64,000 nucleotides of DNA from Gordionus sp. m RMFG-2023 (GCF_954871325.1 NC_088775.1:71587561-71651560); one strand, 5' to 3'. Counted from the stretch's first letter, positions 29,109 to 43,000 are shown. Notes: a model not told the origin generated them from the sequence alone. A program made the numbers and translations.

Positions 29109-30014
29109 GACAGGAAGTGAGGTGTAGGAGCATCAATTTTTGTTAGCTTTGAAATGCTTTTAAGAAACTGCAAATTTCATAAGCGTGAAATTTCATGCCT
29201 TTCCTCTAGTTATGCCACTGTCATGTTATATATATATATATTTATCCTAGCATATGTAAAATATAGGGGTAGACAGGATTTACGGGAGGGGGGCACTATT
29301 AGATTGGGATTTCCCCCATCAATATTATAGGTCTTTAGATACTTATTGCAAACCTTTGGCTATGTTATATTTTATATAAATAATTTGGGTTTGTCACTTT
29401 TTAAAATTTACAATTAGTTATCATTTAAGAAAATTATTAATTTTTAGTTATTTTTCTTTCAAATTATTGTTCATAGTGATATATTGTATAATTCCTTTAA
29501 GGAGTTGGGGGTGAGGGTTGTGTGGGGGGGGGGAGGATTTTTATTAGCGTAATTTACGAGAACAGACGAATTTCCGATGAGGGGAAAAAGTCCCCTCATC
29601 CCACTTCTATGATATAAATTTTTTATAAATTCTAATATTTGTGTATTGCATTTTTTTATTCAAAATAATGAATGAAAAATATTTAGTAATATTTTATCCC
29701 ATTTTTTTAGACATACAAAACTATTTTCATTCTTAAATTTAAAACAAAATTTCGATATTGAAAAAAAAAATAACATGAATTATTATAAAATGACTATTGG
29801 TTAAAAAATAATAATAATTAAATATCAACCAGGATTTGAGAGAAATAAATAAAAACAAACATCCCATTAATTTATTTAAATTTATAGGGTGAAATTATGA
29901 ATGATGTTTGATAAATGCCAAAATATCATTTTAAAAGAAAATTTTAATATAAATATATATATAAATGGTTGATATTTTGTATAAATTTACTACAAAATAA
30001 TTGTTAATAATAGA

Positions 30015-30020
30015 TTTATT
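30015..30020 (-). promoter_or_regulatory. Candidate polyadenylation signal of the DGK gene
   Basis: AATAAA on the minus strand about 145 nt downstream of the stop codon. No other canonical hexamer lies closer. Assigned by position only. Confidence 0.5.
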
Positions 30021-30163
30021 ACATACTAAACTATATTTATCATAAGTAATAAAATACCGAAATATTTTAAATAATTTAAATGTGGTGCCATTTTAGTTCT
30101 TTAAGAGATCATTATTGAGAAGAAAAAGCCTGAAATAAGTAATCCAGTTATGATTGAATTATT

Positions 30164-33100
30164 TTAATGACTTTTGGGTGGTGGTTGTTGTAATTTATAT
30201 AAATCCTTGATTGCCTGAGATATCCTTTTGATATGCCCGATTTTGGTCACTCCCAAATCTTTAAAATCTTTCCTCTCTAGATCCAATAACTCCTTCCCCC
30301 GAATATCGTGTTTGTTGAAAGAATCCTGGTATTCCGGAAGTCCCATCTCAGTCAACCACACACAAACATCGTGACAAGACCAGTCTTTAATTAGTTTGTT
30401 GGCAATAGGTAGTGCATTAGGATCATCGACGGCATCTATTTCTATAATAAAGCTTTCTTTTTTCTTAGCGTCATAAATGGGATAGCTTTTTTGAGACTCG
30501 GATATATGTTTTTCTTTTTTAGCAATAGGGGCTTTAACCTTGTTCGGAACTGAGGAGCAAGCTAAATTTTGAGGCTTGTCTTTATTCAGAACATTGATAG
30601 GGTATTTTAAACAGAAACCCATCTCCTGCAATTTATCAAGGTCTTGTCGTAAATTTTTTTGAGCCTGTTGAAGTTTACCACATAGGGCTGGATGCTTTCG
30701 TTTAAAATCATCATGATTGCTAACGAAATCCATCACAGTTTTACTCAATTTTTTTACGGAACGAATCCAATCTGAAACATGATTCCTTAAATTGGGTAAT
30801 TCCGAATTAAGTTTCCCGTTGGGACAGATATTGTTGAATTGTAAAATAACTTCGCCTAATCCTTTTTCAATGTGAGTTCTAAAAAGTTGATCAATATGAC
30901 AGGATTGCCGAGCGCAATCTAAAAACAAAGTTGAAGTATTTTTAAAAGTCTCCAGGGCGATGAATTCTTCCTCTATAATGGCCGCCACTGTCGAAATACG
31001 TTTAATAAAGGGAGAAGCTATAGAATGCCTGTGTTTTAGGTCTCTGAGGGGACTCATGGCGCTGAAAATAGACTTTCTGGTAGGAGAAGTGTTGTGGGAG
31101 ATTCCTTCGCTGTGCAACGAAGAAGTAGGGGGTGTTGTATTTTCCCCATTAGAAATTAAGGCTACGTGAGAATTCCACATCTTGAGGATAGCTTCGAATT
31201 CCTTATCCCTGACTAGCATCTGAGCCCTATTTTTATGAACGATCTGGATACAGCCAGGTGGCTGAATCCAAGCTTCGCCATCAACTTGCACTGGCACGCC
31301 GCCTCCCATGGATAAATAATCGTTGATTTTACTTCCCTCTTCGCCAGAAACCTTGCTTTCATTGTAAGCAAGGTGATGGCTATCCGTGATAGTAATTTTG
31401 ACATGCCTACATTGGGCGATCCTGTGGTGTTGAATGTTGAGAACTTTACTCATAGCCAGCTGGTGACTACCGAAAACTGCCACTACTTCTAAAATTTTGT
31501 CATCGAAAGAAGGTGACAGGAAAATATCGTCTTCCTTTTTGCCACCCCAGAAGTTAGTCCCGCCGGCATAACTAGATATATTCAAAATGACAATACCTTG
31601 CAAACTTGGTAACGGAATCCGTATGCCATCGCACTCCAAATGCACCTTTTGTTCGAGATTTTTGAAAGTATTTTGAAGTAATTCCTTAGTGCCTAAAAGG
31701 CCGTACCACATCATGTTTCTCGTCCGACTGCATTTGTCGGGGTGTCCTTCCCGCTTATTATGGAAGTCTAAAGATATTTTGGCATCGAGCCCAATCCCAA
31801 AATAATTGTTCATGACACATTTCTCCTTCATAACGTGTAATGGGAAAGTGTCGTGATCAAGTAATGGAAGAGCAGGAGCGCACAGCGCGTCGGCATTTGC
31901 CAGCAGCACTTGTCCTATCAAATTTCCAGTGATAGATGCACATAAGCTTTCGTTCACGGCAGAATAATTGATCCTGGGTATATCCCCGATGACACTACTG
32001 TTTCCGCTTTTATCGCTGGTGTTAGTTGGCTTTTGTTTGGAAGAGTTTTGATAGGACGAGTTACCACCTATGGAGGAGGTCGTTTCGTCCATCTGATCAT
32101 CTTGAACAATTGGCCTAGAGTTACGTTTGCGCGTATAATAATTATAATAGTTGTAATATTTTGCGCGATCCGTCACGGATGAGGAAGATGAGTATACGGT
32201 ATCACCTTTACTAATACTCAAATTGCCGCTGTCAGGGGACGATGCCGGAACGACTAGCGGTTGAGCGAAAGATTCGGAAGAAAATAATAACCCTGATCTG
32301 AGTGTTTTGGGGCTCAATCTTCCCGAAATTTTGGCCGGTCCTATGTGAGGAAATCGGAACAAGGTATGGTAGGAGGTCTTGCTCCAGCGTCTGATGATAT
32401 TATCTCTATGGCTATGATTCTTTTTATCCGATGCGGATCCGTAATCTACGGTAATCTTATTCTTATCCCTATCTTTGAAAAAAGCGTTATTATTATTGAT
32501 TTTTTGATCAAAGAGCATTAAAGATACTGTGCTGGCTTTCTTTTTGCATTTAATAGGACTTTGGATTTGTAAAAGGTTTTCGGCACTGATAGCATCGTGA
32601 ACCATTGTCATATCCGGCTTCAGGCTTTGAGATCTCAATCCTCTGTCTCTGTATTCCGGATCGGAAGCAGTTGCTGCTCGTCCCATAGATTCAACCCCTT
32701 CTGTGCTATCATACATGTTTTCTGCTGATTTTTCGTTGCAAAGAGAAACGTAGTTTATATGTGTGCCAGGTACGTATAATAAGTGCGGGTTGGAAGCGTG
32801 AGATGATTCCTGGGTAATCTTATTGACGTTAGTAGCAGAGGAAGACGAAGAATTAAGAGACGTTATGGAAGATGAAACGGAGGAAGAGGAAAACATAAGT
32901 TTCGCACTCAAGTGATTCGTATCTACCGTTTGACCCGAAGTATTGGAGTTAGCATTCGATATTGATTCCCGGGCGATATTCAACGATTTGTGAACGTTGA
33001 TTATATCTGGAGAGGGGGAGAGTGAGGCGGTGGAGGACAAATCTTGTATAAATACGTGTGGTATGATCATGTTCTTATTTGAGTCATTATTGAAAGGCAT

Positions 33101-34060
33101 ATCACGTAGCCCGTCTTCACTTTTGCTATAATAATTACCATTTTTAGAGCCGGTTATTAAGGCGTCAAGTTTTTGTATGTTCCGTTTCAAACTATCCAAT
33201 TGAATAAGCAAGGAAGCCCTGAATTCTAAGATGGAAGTGGCGACATAATGCATTTCGTCATAATCATCGGATTTCTGGTCGAAATTAAATTTGGCAGACG
33301 GTTTTTGGCTCAAAAATACTGAATCATTATCTTCTCCTTGTTCAGAAGCATCTCCGTCATAGTTTGAGCCGGAAGGTGTTCTACTCTTTGAGAAAGGAAG
33401 CCCGGTCAATGCGCTATTTTTATCGGATGGCAACATGAGAGATTTTGTGGAGAACAAATCCTCTCCTGTTATTTTAGTTCCTTCCGTCGTAAGATTATTT
33501 TTTGCAGACGTGATCATACCTCCATCATCTACGTTAGCGATATCCCGATTATCGTTAATATTTTCATCAGAAAACAACATCATATCTTCGAACGAAGAAG
33601 AAGATAGGACCATATTTCTTTTCCTCCTCCGCTCTTTAATTTCGTGTTCGTTATCGCGTTTTGGGTCAATTATCTGGAGAGGGGGGCCATTTTCGTCGTT
33701 AGAAGCACTATTATCCTTTAAAAACTCCCAGACCGCTTCATCATTGTCATCTCTATCCATCGATAAAGTACCTTGAGAATGTGCTTGATTCAAAATTTTG
33801 TTGTCTAATTTTATCATTGCCTGCTTAGCATTATAGGATAAGGTATCGGGACAACTATAGAAATGATCGTAATTTATGATATGATTCGAAATTTTGTCTA
33901 AGGAGTTAGTATTAACGGGTGTAGTCTGGTTAATTTCATCTGATTGATTATTATGAATTTGATGATTAGCTGGTATGATAGTTGCGTCAGATGAATTATT
34001 AGAGCCTTGTGCGGATAAAGGTGGATGCAAGCTTAGGGCAGAGTTTTCGGAGGGTAGCAA
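30164..34060 (-). CDS. DGK terminal exon: linker, accessory domain, SAM
   Basis: A single 3897 nt exon encodes 1298 residues. About the first 740 are Ser/Asn-rich and low-complexity. The accessory domain begins near residue 750 ([18 protein letters not shown]) with [38 protein letters not shown] and [12 protein letters not shown]. An extra stretch of about 27 residues lies before [15 protein letters not shown], where human proteins have only a few. The SAM domain is at about 1220-1285 ([47 protein letters not shown]). Acceptor ATTCAAG adjoins the first codon, a TTG, so the exon does not start translation. Antisense frames inside it are shadows. Confidence 0.96.
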   Translation of the reverse strand: MLPSENSALSLHPPLSAQGSNNSSDATIIPANHQIHNNQSDEINQTTPVNTNSLDKISNHIINYDHFYSCPDTLSYNAKQAMIKLDNKILNQAHSQGTLSMDRDDNDEAVWEFLKDNSASNDENGPPLQIIDPKRDNEHEIKERRRKRNMVLSSSSFEDMMLFSDENINDNRDIANVDDGGMITSAKNNLTTEGTKITGEDLFSTKSLMLPSDKNSALTGLPFSKSRTPSGSNYDGDASEQGEDNDSVFLSQKPSAKFNFDQKSDDYDEMHYVATSILEFRASLLIQLDSLKRNIQKLDALITGSKNGNYYSKSEDGLRDMPFNNDSNKNMIIPHVFIQDLSSTASLSPSPDIINVHKSLNIARESISNANSNTSGQTVDTNHLSAKLMFSSSSVSSSITSLNSSSSSATNVNKITQESSHASNPHLLYVPGTHINYVSLCNEKSAENMYDSTEGVESMGRAATASDPEYRDRGLRSQSLKPDMTMVHDAISAENLLQIQSPIKCKKKASTVSLMLFDQKINNNNAFFKDRDKNKITVDYGSASDKKNHSHRDNIIRRWSKTSYHTLFRFPHIGPAKISGRLSPKTLRSGLLFSSESFAQPLVVPASSPDSGNLSISKGDTVYSSSSSVTDRAKYYNYYNYYTRKRNSRPIVQDDQMDETTSSIGGNSSYQNSSKQKPTNTSDKSGNSSVIGDIPRINYSAVNESLCASITGNLIGQVLLANADALCAPALPLLDHDTFPLHVMKEKCVMNNYFGIGLDAKISLDFHNKREGHPDKCSRTRNMMWYGLLGTKELLQNTFKNLEQKVHLECDGIRIPLPSLQGIVILNISSYAGGTNFWGGKKEDDIFLSPSFDDKILEVVAVFGSHQLAMSKVLNIQHHRIAQCRHVKITITDSHHLAYNESKVSGEEGSKINDYLSMGGGVPVQVDGEAWIQPPGCIQIVHKNRAQMLVRDKEFEAILKMWNSHVALISNGENTTPPTSSLHSEGISHNTSPTRKSIFSAMSPLRDLKHRHSIASPFIKRISTVAAIIEEEFIALETFKNTSTLFLDCARQSCHIDQLFRTHIEKGLGEVILQFNNICPNGKLNSELPNLRNHVSDWIRSVKKLSKTVMDFVSNHDDFKRKHPALCGKLQQAQKNLRQDLDKLQEMGFCLKYPINVLNKDKPQNLACSSVPNKVKAPIAKKEKHISESQKSYPIYDAKKKESFIIEIDAVDDPNALPIANKLIKDWSCHDVCVWLTEMGLPEYQDSFNKHDIRGKELLDLERKDFKDLGVTKIGHIKRISQAIKDLYKLQQPPPKSH

Positions 34061-37000
34061 CTTGAATTTAAAAAAATATATACATAATAAATAAATTTTG
34101 CGTTATATTAAGAAAAGAGACCAAATATGAGATCCAAAAGGCATTTAGCTATTTTTTAACAATGAAGGTGTATAAGAAATATCATAAGCCTATATGCTAG
34201 GTATGCCCACTGCATAATATCTGATAATTTAGTTGCAATGGTGAAAAGAATGTAAGTTCGCGTGTATAAGCAATATTGAATTTATTTTTAATTACGTTAA
34301 TATTTATCTTTCCTTCCACCAGACTTACATCTATCTTGCACGTCTCTAATTCTTTGTCATTGAGATTTCTGGGTACCCATATATCATCCGGATGAATGAA
34401 TGATAAGGATTGACCATCGTATAGATTACGGTTGAAGTCCTCAAAATTTTTAGTATCTAAGTTAGTCACATTATCAATATGATGCAAATTTTTGGTCTCG
34501 ATATCATCGTTTGTATCTATGTAACTTATAGTCGTGTCGATGTTTACAGGTTCGTCCGGGTAATTTACAGTGGGTTTGTTTATGACTATCGAGGGAGCCT
34601 TTTGCGCTAAATTTGAGCGAAAGTTTTGGTTCGTTTGAATATAGAAAGGGGAATCACCTTTATAAATAATTGTAGTGATTATTAAAGTTTTTATTGATAT
34701 TTCTATGTAAAATTTTTATATATAATTAAACCGCAAAAATAATCAACTCGACTTCACTAGACCTATTATATAAGTCCCTTCCACAATTATAAATATTATC
34801 AAACGAACACATATATTGACTAAATTAACCAATAAGAAAAAGTCCTATGGCAATCCTACGGAAGTTTTACACTATCATTACATTTTAAGTTAAATTTATA
34901 ACAGTTATAAAAACTTATATATATTTTTAAATAAAATTTTCTATATGATTCAAATATAAATTACAAACGATCGATTTACTAGCAAATGGGGAAACAAAAA
35001 TATTTTATTATTTAAAATTTTTAAATGCGTCAGACTCAGATCTAATTTTTTCAATGGTATCAATACCAGGTATTTTATTTTTTATTTACCACCAAGTCCG
35101 GTAGGGGATTCTAACTCTTTTATACGTTGTGAAAACCTAATTCAGTGCATTTTATTAGTATATATTATCTTGATGAAAACAGAACAAAGATAAATAATCT
35201 CATTGACAATTAAATTTTGAAAACAATTCAAGATCAATCGCAACCTATTCATCAAGAAAATGTTGCGTAATTCTTACATTTAGAAGTTGAAAAGTGCAAA
35301 TCTTCAATTTTGGCCAAAATATTTTCGAATTTGGCAATTATGTCACGCAATTTGGCACGTAAATCCTCGATAGACTGAATTTGATTCGTTGTGTTGGCGA
35401 AATTAAAAGTATCTGTTAACGTTATTTGTAAAAAAATATTTTAGGTAACCCCATTCAAAGGTTATTACATCTCTATAGCGACCTCCTTTGACAAGAAAAA
35501 AAAACATTTTTTCCGAGAGGATGGTATGGTGAGGAAAATACGAGCATTAAATATATTTCCTGTAACCAAAACCATTTTATTTTTAAAATAAAAAAATCTG
35601 TCATAATTTATCTTCTAAGATCTTTTCATCAAATTCTTAATATATATTATTTTTTAAAAAAATTAATGTTTCCCCATTACATTCGTATTCCGCAGAAGCA
35701 CTATCGTAATTTTCATCGTCTCCCGCCATGTACTTAAGCTCCTGGCTCATAAAATCGCAGCATTCAATCAACGAATCTATCTGTTTATCATAATCGCTCT
35801 TTTCCTTCTTTCCATCATACTCCTCAACATCATTCTCGGTATTCGTGAGCGTAACGTCTTTATCGATGATACCGTATTTTTTGTCCTTTGCCGATATCAT
35901 CGATTTCCGCTCATTTATTTCGCCGTCTTTTATGGAGATATGTTCTATTTAACAAACGAGAATGTTTTTATTATTTGATGATAGATATTAATATAAATTA
36001 ATATTATCTGGTTGCTTTATTAGCAAATTAAATTATATATGAAAACAAAATTTGCATCTTATAAAAAGAAATCTAAAAATAAATATGGAACGCAATAAGT
36101 ACTCTTTTTAAAATATCGTATATTTTTCTTTTAGTTACACCCACTCTAAGTAACTCTAGCGACGAAACATTTTTTTAAAATAAAAATAGAAAGAAGAAAT
36201 TAACTAATGACTCTTTCAAGATTTAACAAATTGTATTTCTAGTCATGCCAAACCTATTTATAGGCTCTTAAGTACTTTTTTCCTAAATCTTTTGCAATTG
36301 ATCATAAAGCATTGCTTCAAATCGATAATTATTTTAATGGCTAAATAAAATCAATTTTAAAATAAATGAAATATTCAACGACTTAACAAAAAAATAATAT
36401 AGAATTTTCAATTCAATTCTTTTAGAATTTCTAACCGCGAAGAAATTCGTTATTTAGTTTGAGAGAATGAGAGAATTGAGATAGCAGGACGGCAGAGGTA
36501 GAGAGATTCGAGAATATTTCCAATTTGGTGCGTTGTAATAAAGTAGGATATGAAGGGGAAGGACAGGAAAAAGGAGGGGGTTCCAAAGAGAAAGGAGCAG
36601 GTGATATGGGGGATAATGGACCAGTGTCATTATCGTCCTGGTAAACCATCACGCTCCACCTGTTGCATATATTATATATAATAAATTAATTTTTCAAAAA
36701 AATATAGTTTTATAAAACAATTAAATAAATATGTCATTTACAAAAATCTCTATAAAATATTTTATTTTCTTTAAAACCCTTTGAAGGGGCTATAAAATGG
36801 ACGAATAGATAGGATTTCGGTTATAGGGTTATTATAAATTAAGGTAGCTCACCAATCTCGGTACAAACCAACCTTAAAATATTGAAAGCTCAAAGTTTTA
36901 AAATTATTATTTTTTAAATCTAAAACGATTTTCTGAATTGTGTAATCTGTCTAACACTCTAATTAGTGAAATTATGGATCACAAGTTATATTAAATAATA

Positions 37001-40000
37001 ATTAAAATACCTATCTAGCATTTTAACAGAAGCTCGCTCAAATCTCTCGATGAGTGTACTTAAGGGTATGTCGTCATCGAACGAGCTACCCCAGCCTAAC
37101 ACACGAGATAAATCGTTACCAGTTCCTAAGGGTAATAGGCCGACTTGACACTGGAATTTTTTTTATATGAAATATAAATTAAAATTTTTTCTTTGTTTCT
37201 TTTTTCCCCTTTCTTTCTTTCTTATAAGGGAAAGAAACGTTCGTAGCAGATATGCACCGATGCTACATAATATTCAATATTAGACAAATACTTTTGATTT
37301 TTTTTACCTATACTATTGTCTGATACCAAATTATATTTTAAAAAAATCAGATTATAGAAGCATAGATATTGGTTAGAAAAAATTGGTATCTGCAGAATAT
37401 CAAATTTATTATCTGCAATTTGAAATTAGGGTCAGGAATGTTTAACGCTAAAACTTAAAAAGATGGATACATATGTTTTGTGTGGATATGTTATAAAATC
37501 GGTGCTACTCTGCACAATAGTGACCTGTACTTCAAAAAAATGAATATATATTTAATTATCGATCCATATTAATTTTTATACTTTGGGTAACAAGCGTAAA
37601 TTGTCAATTTCATTCAATACCCAGCTAATACTGCCATCCCCTCCACATATGAGAATACGAAAGGGCTCGAATTTACGAAATAGTTTTAATCTGGAATAAT
37701 TTGTAAGTCATTTAATGCCATTAAATAAACTATCATAGAGGAGGTATATGTGGGAACCAGGGTGTCGAATCGTTAATTATAACGGCTGGGTTCCATTCTG
37801 ATTATTAATTTAACATCTTATATCGGTTTATTCAATTTTGGTCTTTTAATTATATCGGCTTAGAAATTCATATTGATTCTTTTCCGTTCGTTATGGCTTT
37901 TATAACCGAATATTCTAATTTTAAAAAACTTAAGAATAAAAAAAAATAAAGTTGAATTTTATTATTTTTATAAAATAAGAATAAGAAATAACAAATTAAG
38001 TAACATTAAAAACCTTATATATTTATACTAATTTTTTTTATATAAATTCCATTAAAATAAAATAACAGTATTTTAAATTATGCTATTCAATTTTGTAATA
38101 AATAAAAATATGATTTTAAAAAAGAACCGGTTTGAACCTATTTATAACGGTTAGGTTATCTCCATATGAGATTTTTTTATAATGGTTTGGTTATGTAATG
38201 GTGGTGCATTTGCGGTTCGATACCCTGATGAAGTTTATCTCTCTATAAAAATTTTCCAAAAATCGAGAATGTTCAGATTTAAATTCGAAAAGGATTTTGC
38301 TCCTTCCAATAAATTAAATGATACATATATATATTTGTTGAATATAATTCAGCTTAGTGTTTTAATAATTATTATTTGTTGCTGTATCCTCAAAAGTATA
38401 AATAATTTGTTTAAGAATATTAAAGGAAATTTTAAACAATTAAAATGTTTTAAAATAATTATGTATCATTAAAGAAAATTTGTTTTCACAAATATATTAG
38501 AAATATTGTTATAAAAATTGTAAACAAATGATGACTTTGTAATTCAAGAATAGCATTTTAGCCGAAATAGTTAACTTATTTAATATAAGTTTATAATTTA
38601 CGATTTCAATTGCCTAATTATAATTAAAGAATGCTCTAATAACCAAATTATTGGAGGTGGGCGATTCGATTTTAAAATTAAAATCTTTGACCTGGATTTA
38701 AATTTTTAATATTCTCTGATTTGTCAAAATTCCTATTTGGTCGGGAATTTAAAGCAATTATTAATAAAACCTAGGCATAAAAATTAAAATTATGTTTATA
38801 AATATTTCATTAGTAGATATGACATAAAACATAATTAACCCAAATACAGGTCCACCGTTTAGCAAATCGAATACTTGAATAGGGTTGAGATATTGTTTAA
38901 ACCTACGAATTATCTTGATTCCCTGATAAATTACATAATCATTTAAATTTTCGCTAGTTTTAACTACTATCTGTGCAATTTCTTATAATATAGAAGTAAG
39001 TGAAATTTTTTTATTTAGGTATGTTTAAAGAAAACGCTTTGAGTGCCATACGTCGCTGGTTTTAAGTTGTTGAGTCAGATATCTCAAATATTATTCAACA
39101 ATATAGCTAATTACACCTTTTATAATATTCAAATAAAAAGATAAATTGAAAACGGTATTAATAACCTGTTTATCCCCGGCCTTTGAATTGACGAACACTA
39201 TCAACGGACTGACTCCAGTGTATTCTGAGTTGTTATTGGCATTACTGTTCGGATTGGAATTCTCATCTCGATGACTGATATGATGAAACTCGTCGTCCAA
39301 ATCATCGCACATGTCGAGTTCTTGGCTACCTCCGTGCATATATATAGGTTGCACGATCGACATTTTATACGGGCCCAAAGTGCAGGCTTCGGGAAGCAAA
39401 TGCTTGCAATTATTGTGAATCTAGGGATGAAGAGAAAATGATGAGGGAAGAAGGGGTGGAATATGAGTAGAACAATTTATTTATACATGTAAAACTAAAC
39501 TCATGGGCGCAAAGTTTTAAACTTCAAAAAAAAATTCCTCCCGTTCTTCATATTTAGAGAATTTCTTCTTTCTATTTTAAAAAACTTTTAGTAAAGTAAA
39601 TTAGGTCATGACATGGACTTTTAACAGGGTGGGTGAACGAATAGTCATTAAAAGGGAGGCGGGTGAGGGGGGGTGTGTATCCACTCAATAAACATATAGC
39701 ATCCATTTTATAAATTGAATTGATTTATATTCGATATGGGGGGAACTCATTGTCATTGCCTGGGGGGGGGGAGGCTAGAGGGTTTAAATTGGGCTATATT
39801 TTAATTAGATTTATTAGGTGGATTACCAAGTTTGAAAGCAATGTATATAAATTATATATTGTTAAATAATTCAAGGGAATGAGAAAATTTAACTAACTAT
39901 AGCTTGAGAATTTTTTTCATCGTTATTAATTTTCTGTTGAATCAATTGTTTTCTTACAATTAATGTTTTTATTGATGCTTTCTTTCTTCCTATTCCACAA

Positions 40001-43000
40001 TCATGTGCAAATTTACTTAAAAAATATCTATAACTTTTTTAATTAAAAAAAACCATTTCAATTTTTTTATTTTAAATTTAATGAGAAGTTATCTTAAATA
40101 ATTTATAAACTGCATTGCAAGACTATTAATGAACGATTTTATTTAATAAATGATTTTTTTTAAAATGAACCGTATATCGACACCACAAGCATCTCCAATC
40201 TTGCAATCTTAAGACACTCCCACAATTTTTGTTGCATGTGGAACATTTTGAATGAACGGGTAAATTACCTTCTACCCATTGGTGAGGCATTATAAGATTC
40301 TTTAATTGGTTAATTTTATAAATAAAGTTATAATATTTATTACACGTGTTTAACTTAATTTAAAAATTGTATCAGATAAAGGCATTTATAAAACTAGGAT
40401 TACAAATAATTTAATAAAGAAATTAATCGATAGCATCAGATTAAAACTTATTCATTTATTTATAAGATAATATTTTAATAAATAAGTAGCGCTGTAAAGT
40501 AAAGCTTCCATCTAAAGAGGAAAGAATATTCGTTATGTTATTGAAAAGGAAAGAGGAACGCGTTATTTTTTTTTTAAATTTTATAAATTAAATAATTTGA
40601 TCAATTTCAGCTGAGTTTTCAGACAAATATTAACAAAGTTTTTACACACTTTCTTTTATAATTTTAGCATAACTTAAAAGTAACTCGATAAATTTCTAAA
40701 ATAAGGGTAACTTGTAAAGAGAGCCCTGCAGGTCGGCCTGAAGCCGGGTTTGGGCTTAAAAATTTTTGGATCGGGCTCAAGTCTTAAAAAAAAATTTCTC
40801 AAAATAAAATCATCATTTATCTATGATAAGGACAAAGCAATTAGTGATTTTCATTTCATTTTATATCTCGACAAAATGTATAATGTATAATAATACATTG
40901 TCAGCATCTTCAATGATGTATTTTCTCATAGAAGCTAATGTTGTCCATTTACAATTGTTGATAGCTTTTATGACGCATCTTTTATGACACTTGAATTTAC
41001 AAACTTTATTGGTATAAAATGAATAAATGTAGAAAACAATAAAAATAAATAAATAATTTTAAGGAAATAATAATGGTTTTAAATAGCCATAATATGCTTG
41101 CTTGCTATATTTCTTTCTTTCTTTGAAAATGTAAAATATATGCCAAGTTATTTAGAGTATGCAAAAAAAGTATGTTCCGGTTTGGATAAGTTTGCATTTG
41201 TTGCCTAGTGTTGGAAGCATATATTATATAGTATTGAATATACTTTCGCAAGATAAGCCATGGAAGGTAACGCCTGATAAAGCTTCTCGACATATGTTGC
41301 AATAGGTTGGTCGGGCATGAGACGAGTTGTACCAATTGTGTTGACCGGTCATATTGATAGGTGTTATGGTTTCCTTAAATAATAAAAAAACTTCAATTTT
41401 TCCCCCATCTTTTCTTGTCTCCTTTATTTATCTTTCTTTCTCTCCTTTTTTTTTCCTTCCATTTTTCCTTTTTAATTTTCTTTTTTATCATCCATAATTA
41501 ATATCAATTAGTTGTGGTTGTAAGTTGAAGGTAATTTTGTTCTAATGTTGATATCATTCGAATATTTTTAATAAACGTTTTTTACTCATTTATAATGATA
41601 GCTTTAAATAACTAAATATTTCATAGTAACAATAAAGGATCCTGAATATAAAGGAAGACAACCCACCGAACCGGTTTACAAATCTGATATGATTGCCACT
41701 ATTATTATTACAATATTTTTATCAATATCTAAAGTGCTAAATCTTATGTGACAAAACTAAATTTTATTTTGTAATCATATTTCATTACTTTATGATTAAT
41801 TTTTATTTTAACCCCGTAAGTTAATTAAATATTTATTCGAAATTAAAGTCTAGTAGTCGGGACTCAAAAAATTTGTCTCTTGGAAAGTATTTTTTTAAAA
41901 CTAATGCGCACTCTGAATCTGTAGTAATTGTCATGCGTTGCAAGTATTTTAAAAATTTTCCAAATATTTATTACAAATTTGAATCAATAAATAGCGAATG
42001 TAGTCGCATTATAATTAATTGAGACATGTCAAAAAATGTTTATACATAATTGGTTGCATCAAAACGGGAATAAATGAATTTCTCTTCAAGTGAAAAATTT
42101 ACTTTCATTTTTATTTTAAGAAAATTTAATAGTTTACATCGATATATAAGTATATCAAATTATACCAACATGAGAAATAATAATAAAATGAATAAATTAA
42201 AGTTATTTTGTTGGTCGAATTCCGAGAAATCAAAAGTTAATCTCAAAAAATGTTTTAAAAAAGTATGATCATGTAAAATAATCAATTAATTCTTTTCTTT
42301 CTTTATTTCTTATTTTCTTTAATTATTCATTCCTTTCTTTTTTCATTTATTCTTTCGTTCTTTCCTTCTTTCTTTTACATTTTTCGTAAAAGTCTTAACT
42401 TTAAAAATAATCTTTTTTTTTAATTAGATATAATTATTATTTAATCCTTTACATGATTGTTAGTTTTTACGTTAATATTTTTGAAGAGATTCATCCATGT
42501 TTCCATTTCTTTCCTACTTTCCGTGGCTATAACTATCGATCTAGATGGCGTAATTATCTTAAAAGGTAAATAATTTTTTTGTGATAATGATTAATTACAT
42601 CTAATAGTTATTTTTCAATTATTTTGTAAAAATATAAATGATAAGGGGACAATTATTTTTATATAATGAAAAAATTCAATTTATTTGACAAATTAATTAT
42701 ATAAAAATTGAATGAGTTTTTTTTTTAAAAAATAGATAGATTTTAATTTAGAAATCTATACTTCGCGATGAATGTTTTTTTTTGTTTGGTTTGATAAGGT
42801 AATATATCATAATTAATAAATAAATTATATTTAAAATTTTATATTATATATTATTTATCAAATATAATTTTATAATAAATTTTCTCCCTATACTCCCCCC
42901 CCCCTCCCACTACAGAAGAATTTAAAAGAAAAATTGGTAAAAGTTAACAAAATTATGGATACTCCTATGTATCAAAGGCATACAAGAATAGGATTCGTTT

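Larger units (their letters stand above)
23436..30014. other. Interval between convergent genes
   Basis: It holds the MULE-like remnant, the LTR fossil and possible hAT-like ends listed separately. The missing GPCR tail exon should lie here. Weak candidates are TCTAGAGCGACG... at 24531-24563 (11 codons and a stop) and a phase-0 GTC start at about 29332. Neither has independent support. Confidence 0.6.

Noticed and set aside
33435-33776. + strand 113-residue frame
   Set aside because: Antisense to the DGK terminal exon, with no independent support.
34197-34328. Extension of the DGK linker exon beyond 34329
   Set aside because: The strong phase-0 donor GAT|GTAAGT fits the next exon; the longer reading has no in-phase donor.
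38182-38472. + strand 96-residue frame
   Set aside because: It starts inside a transposon end and has AT-rich composition with a chance hydrophobic stretch.
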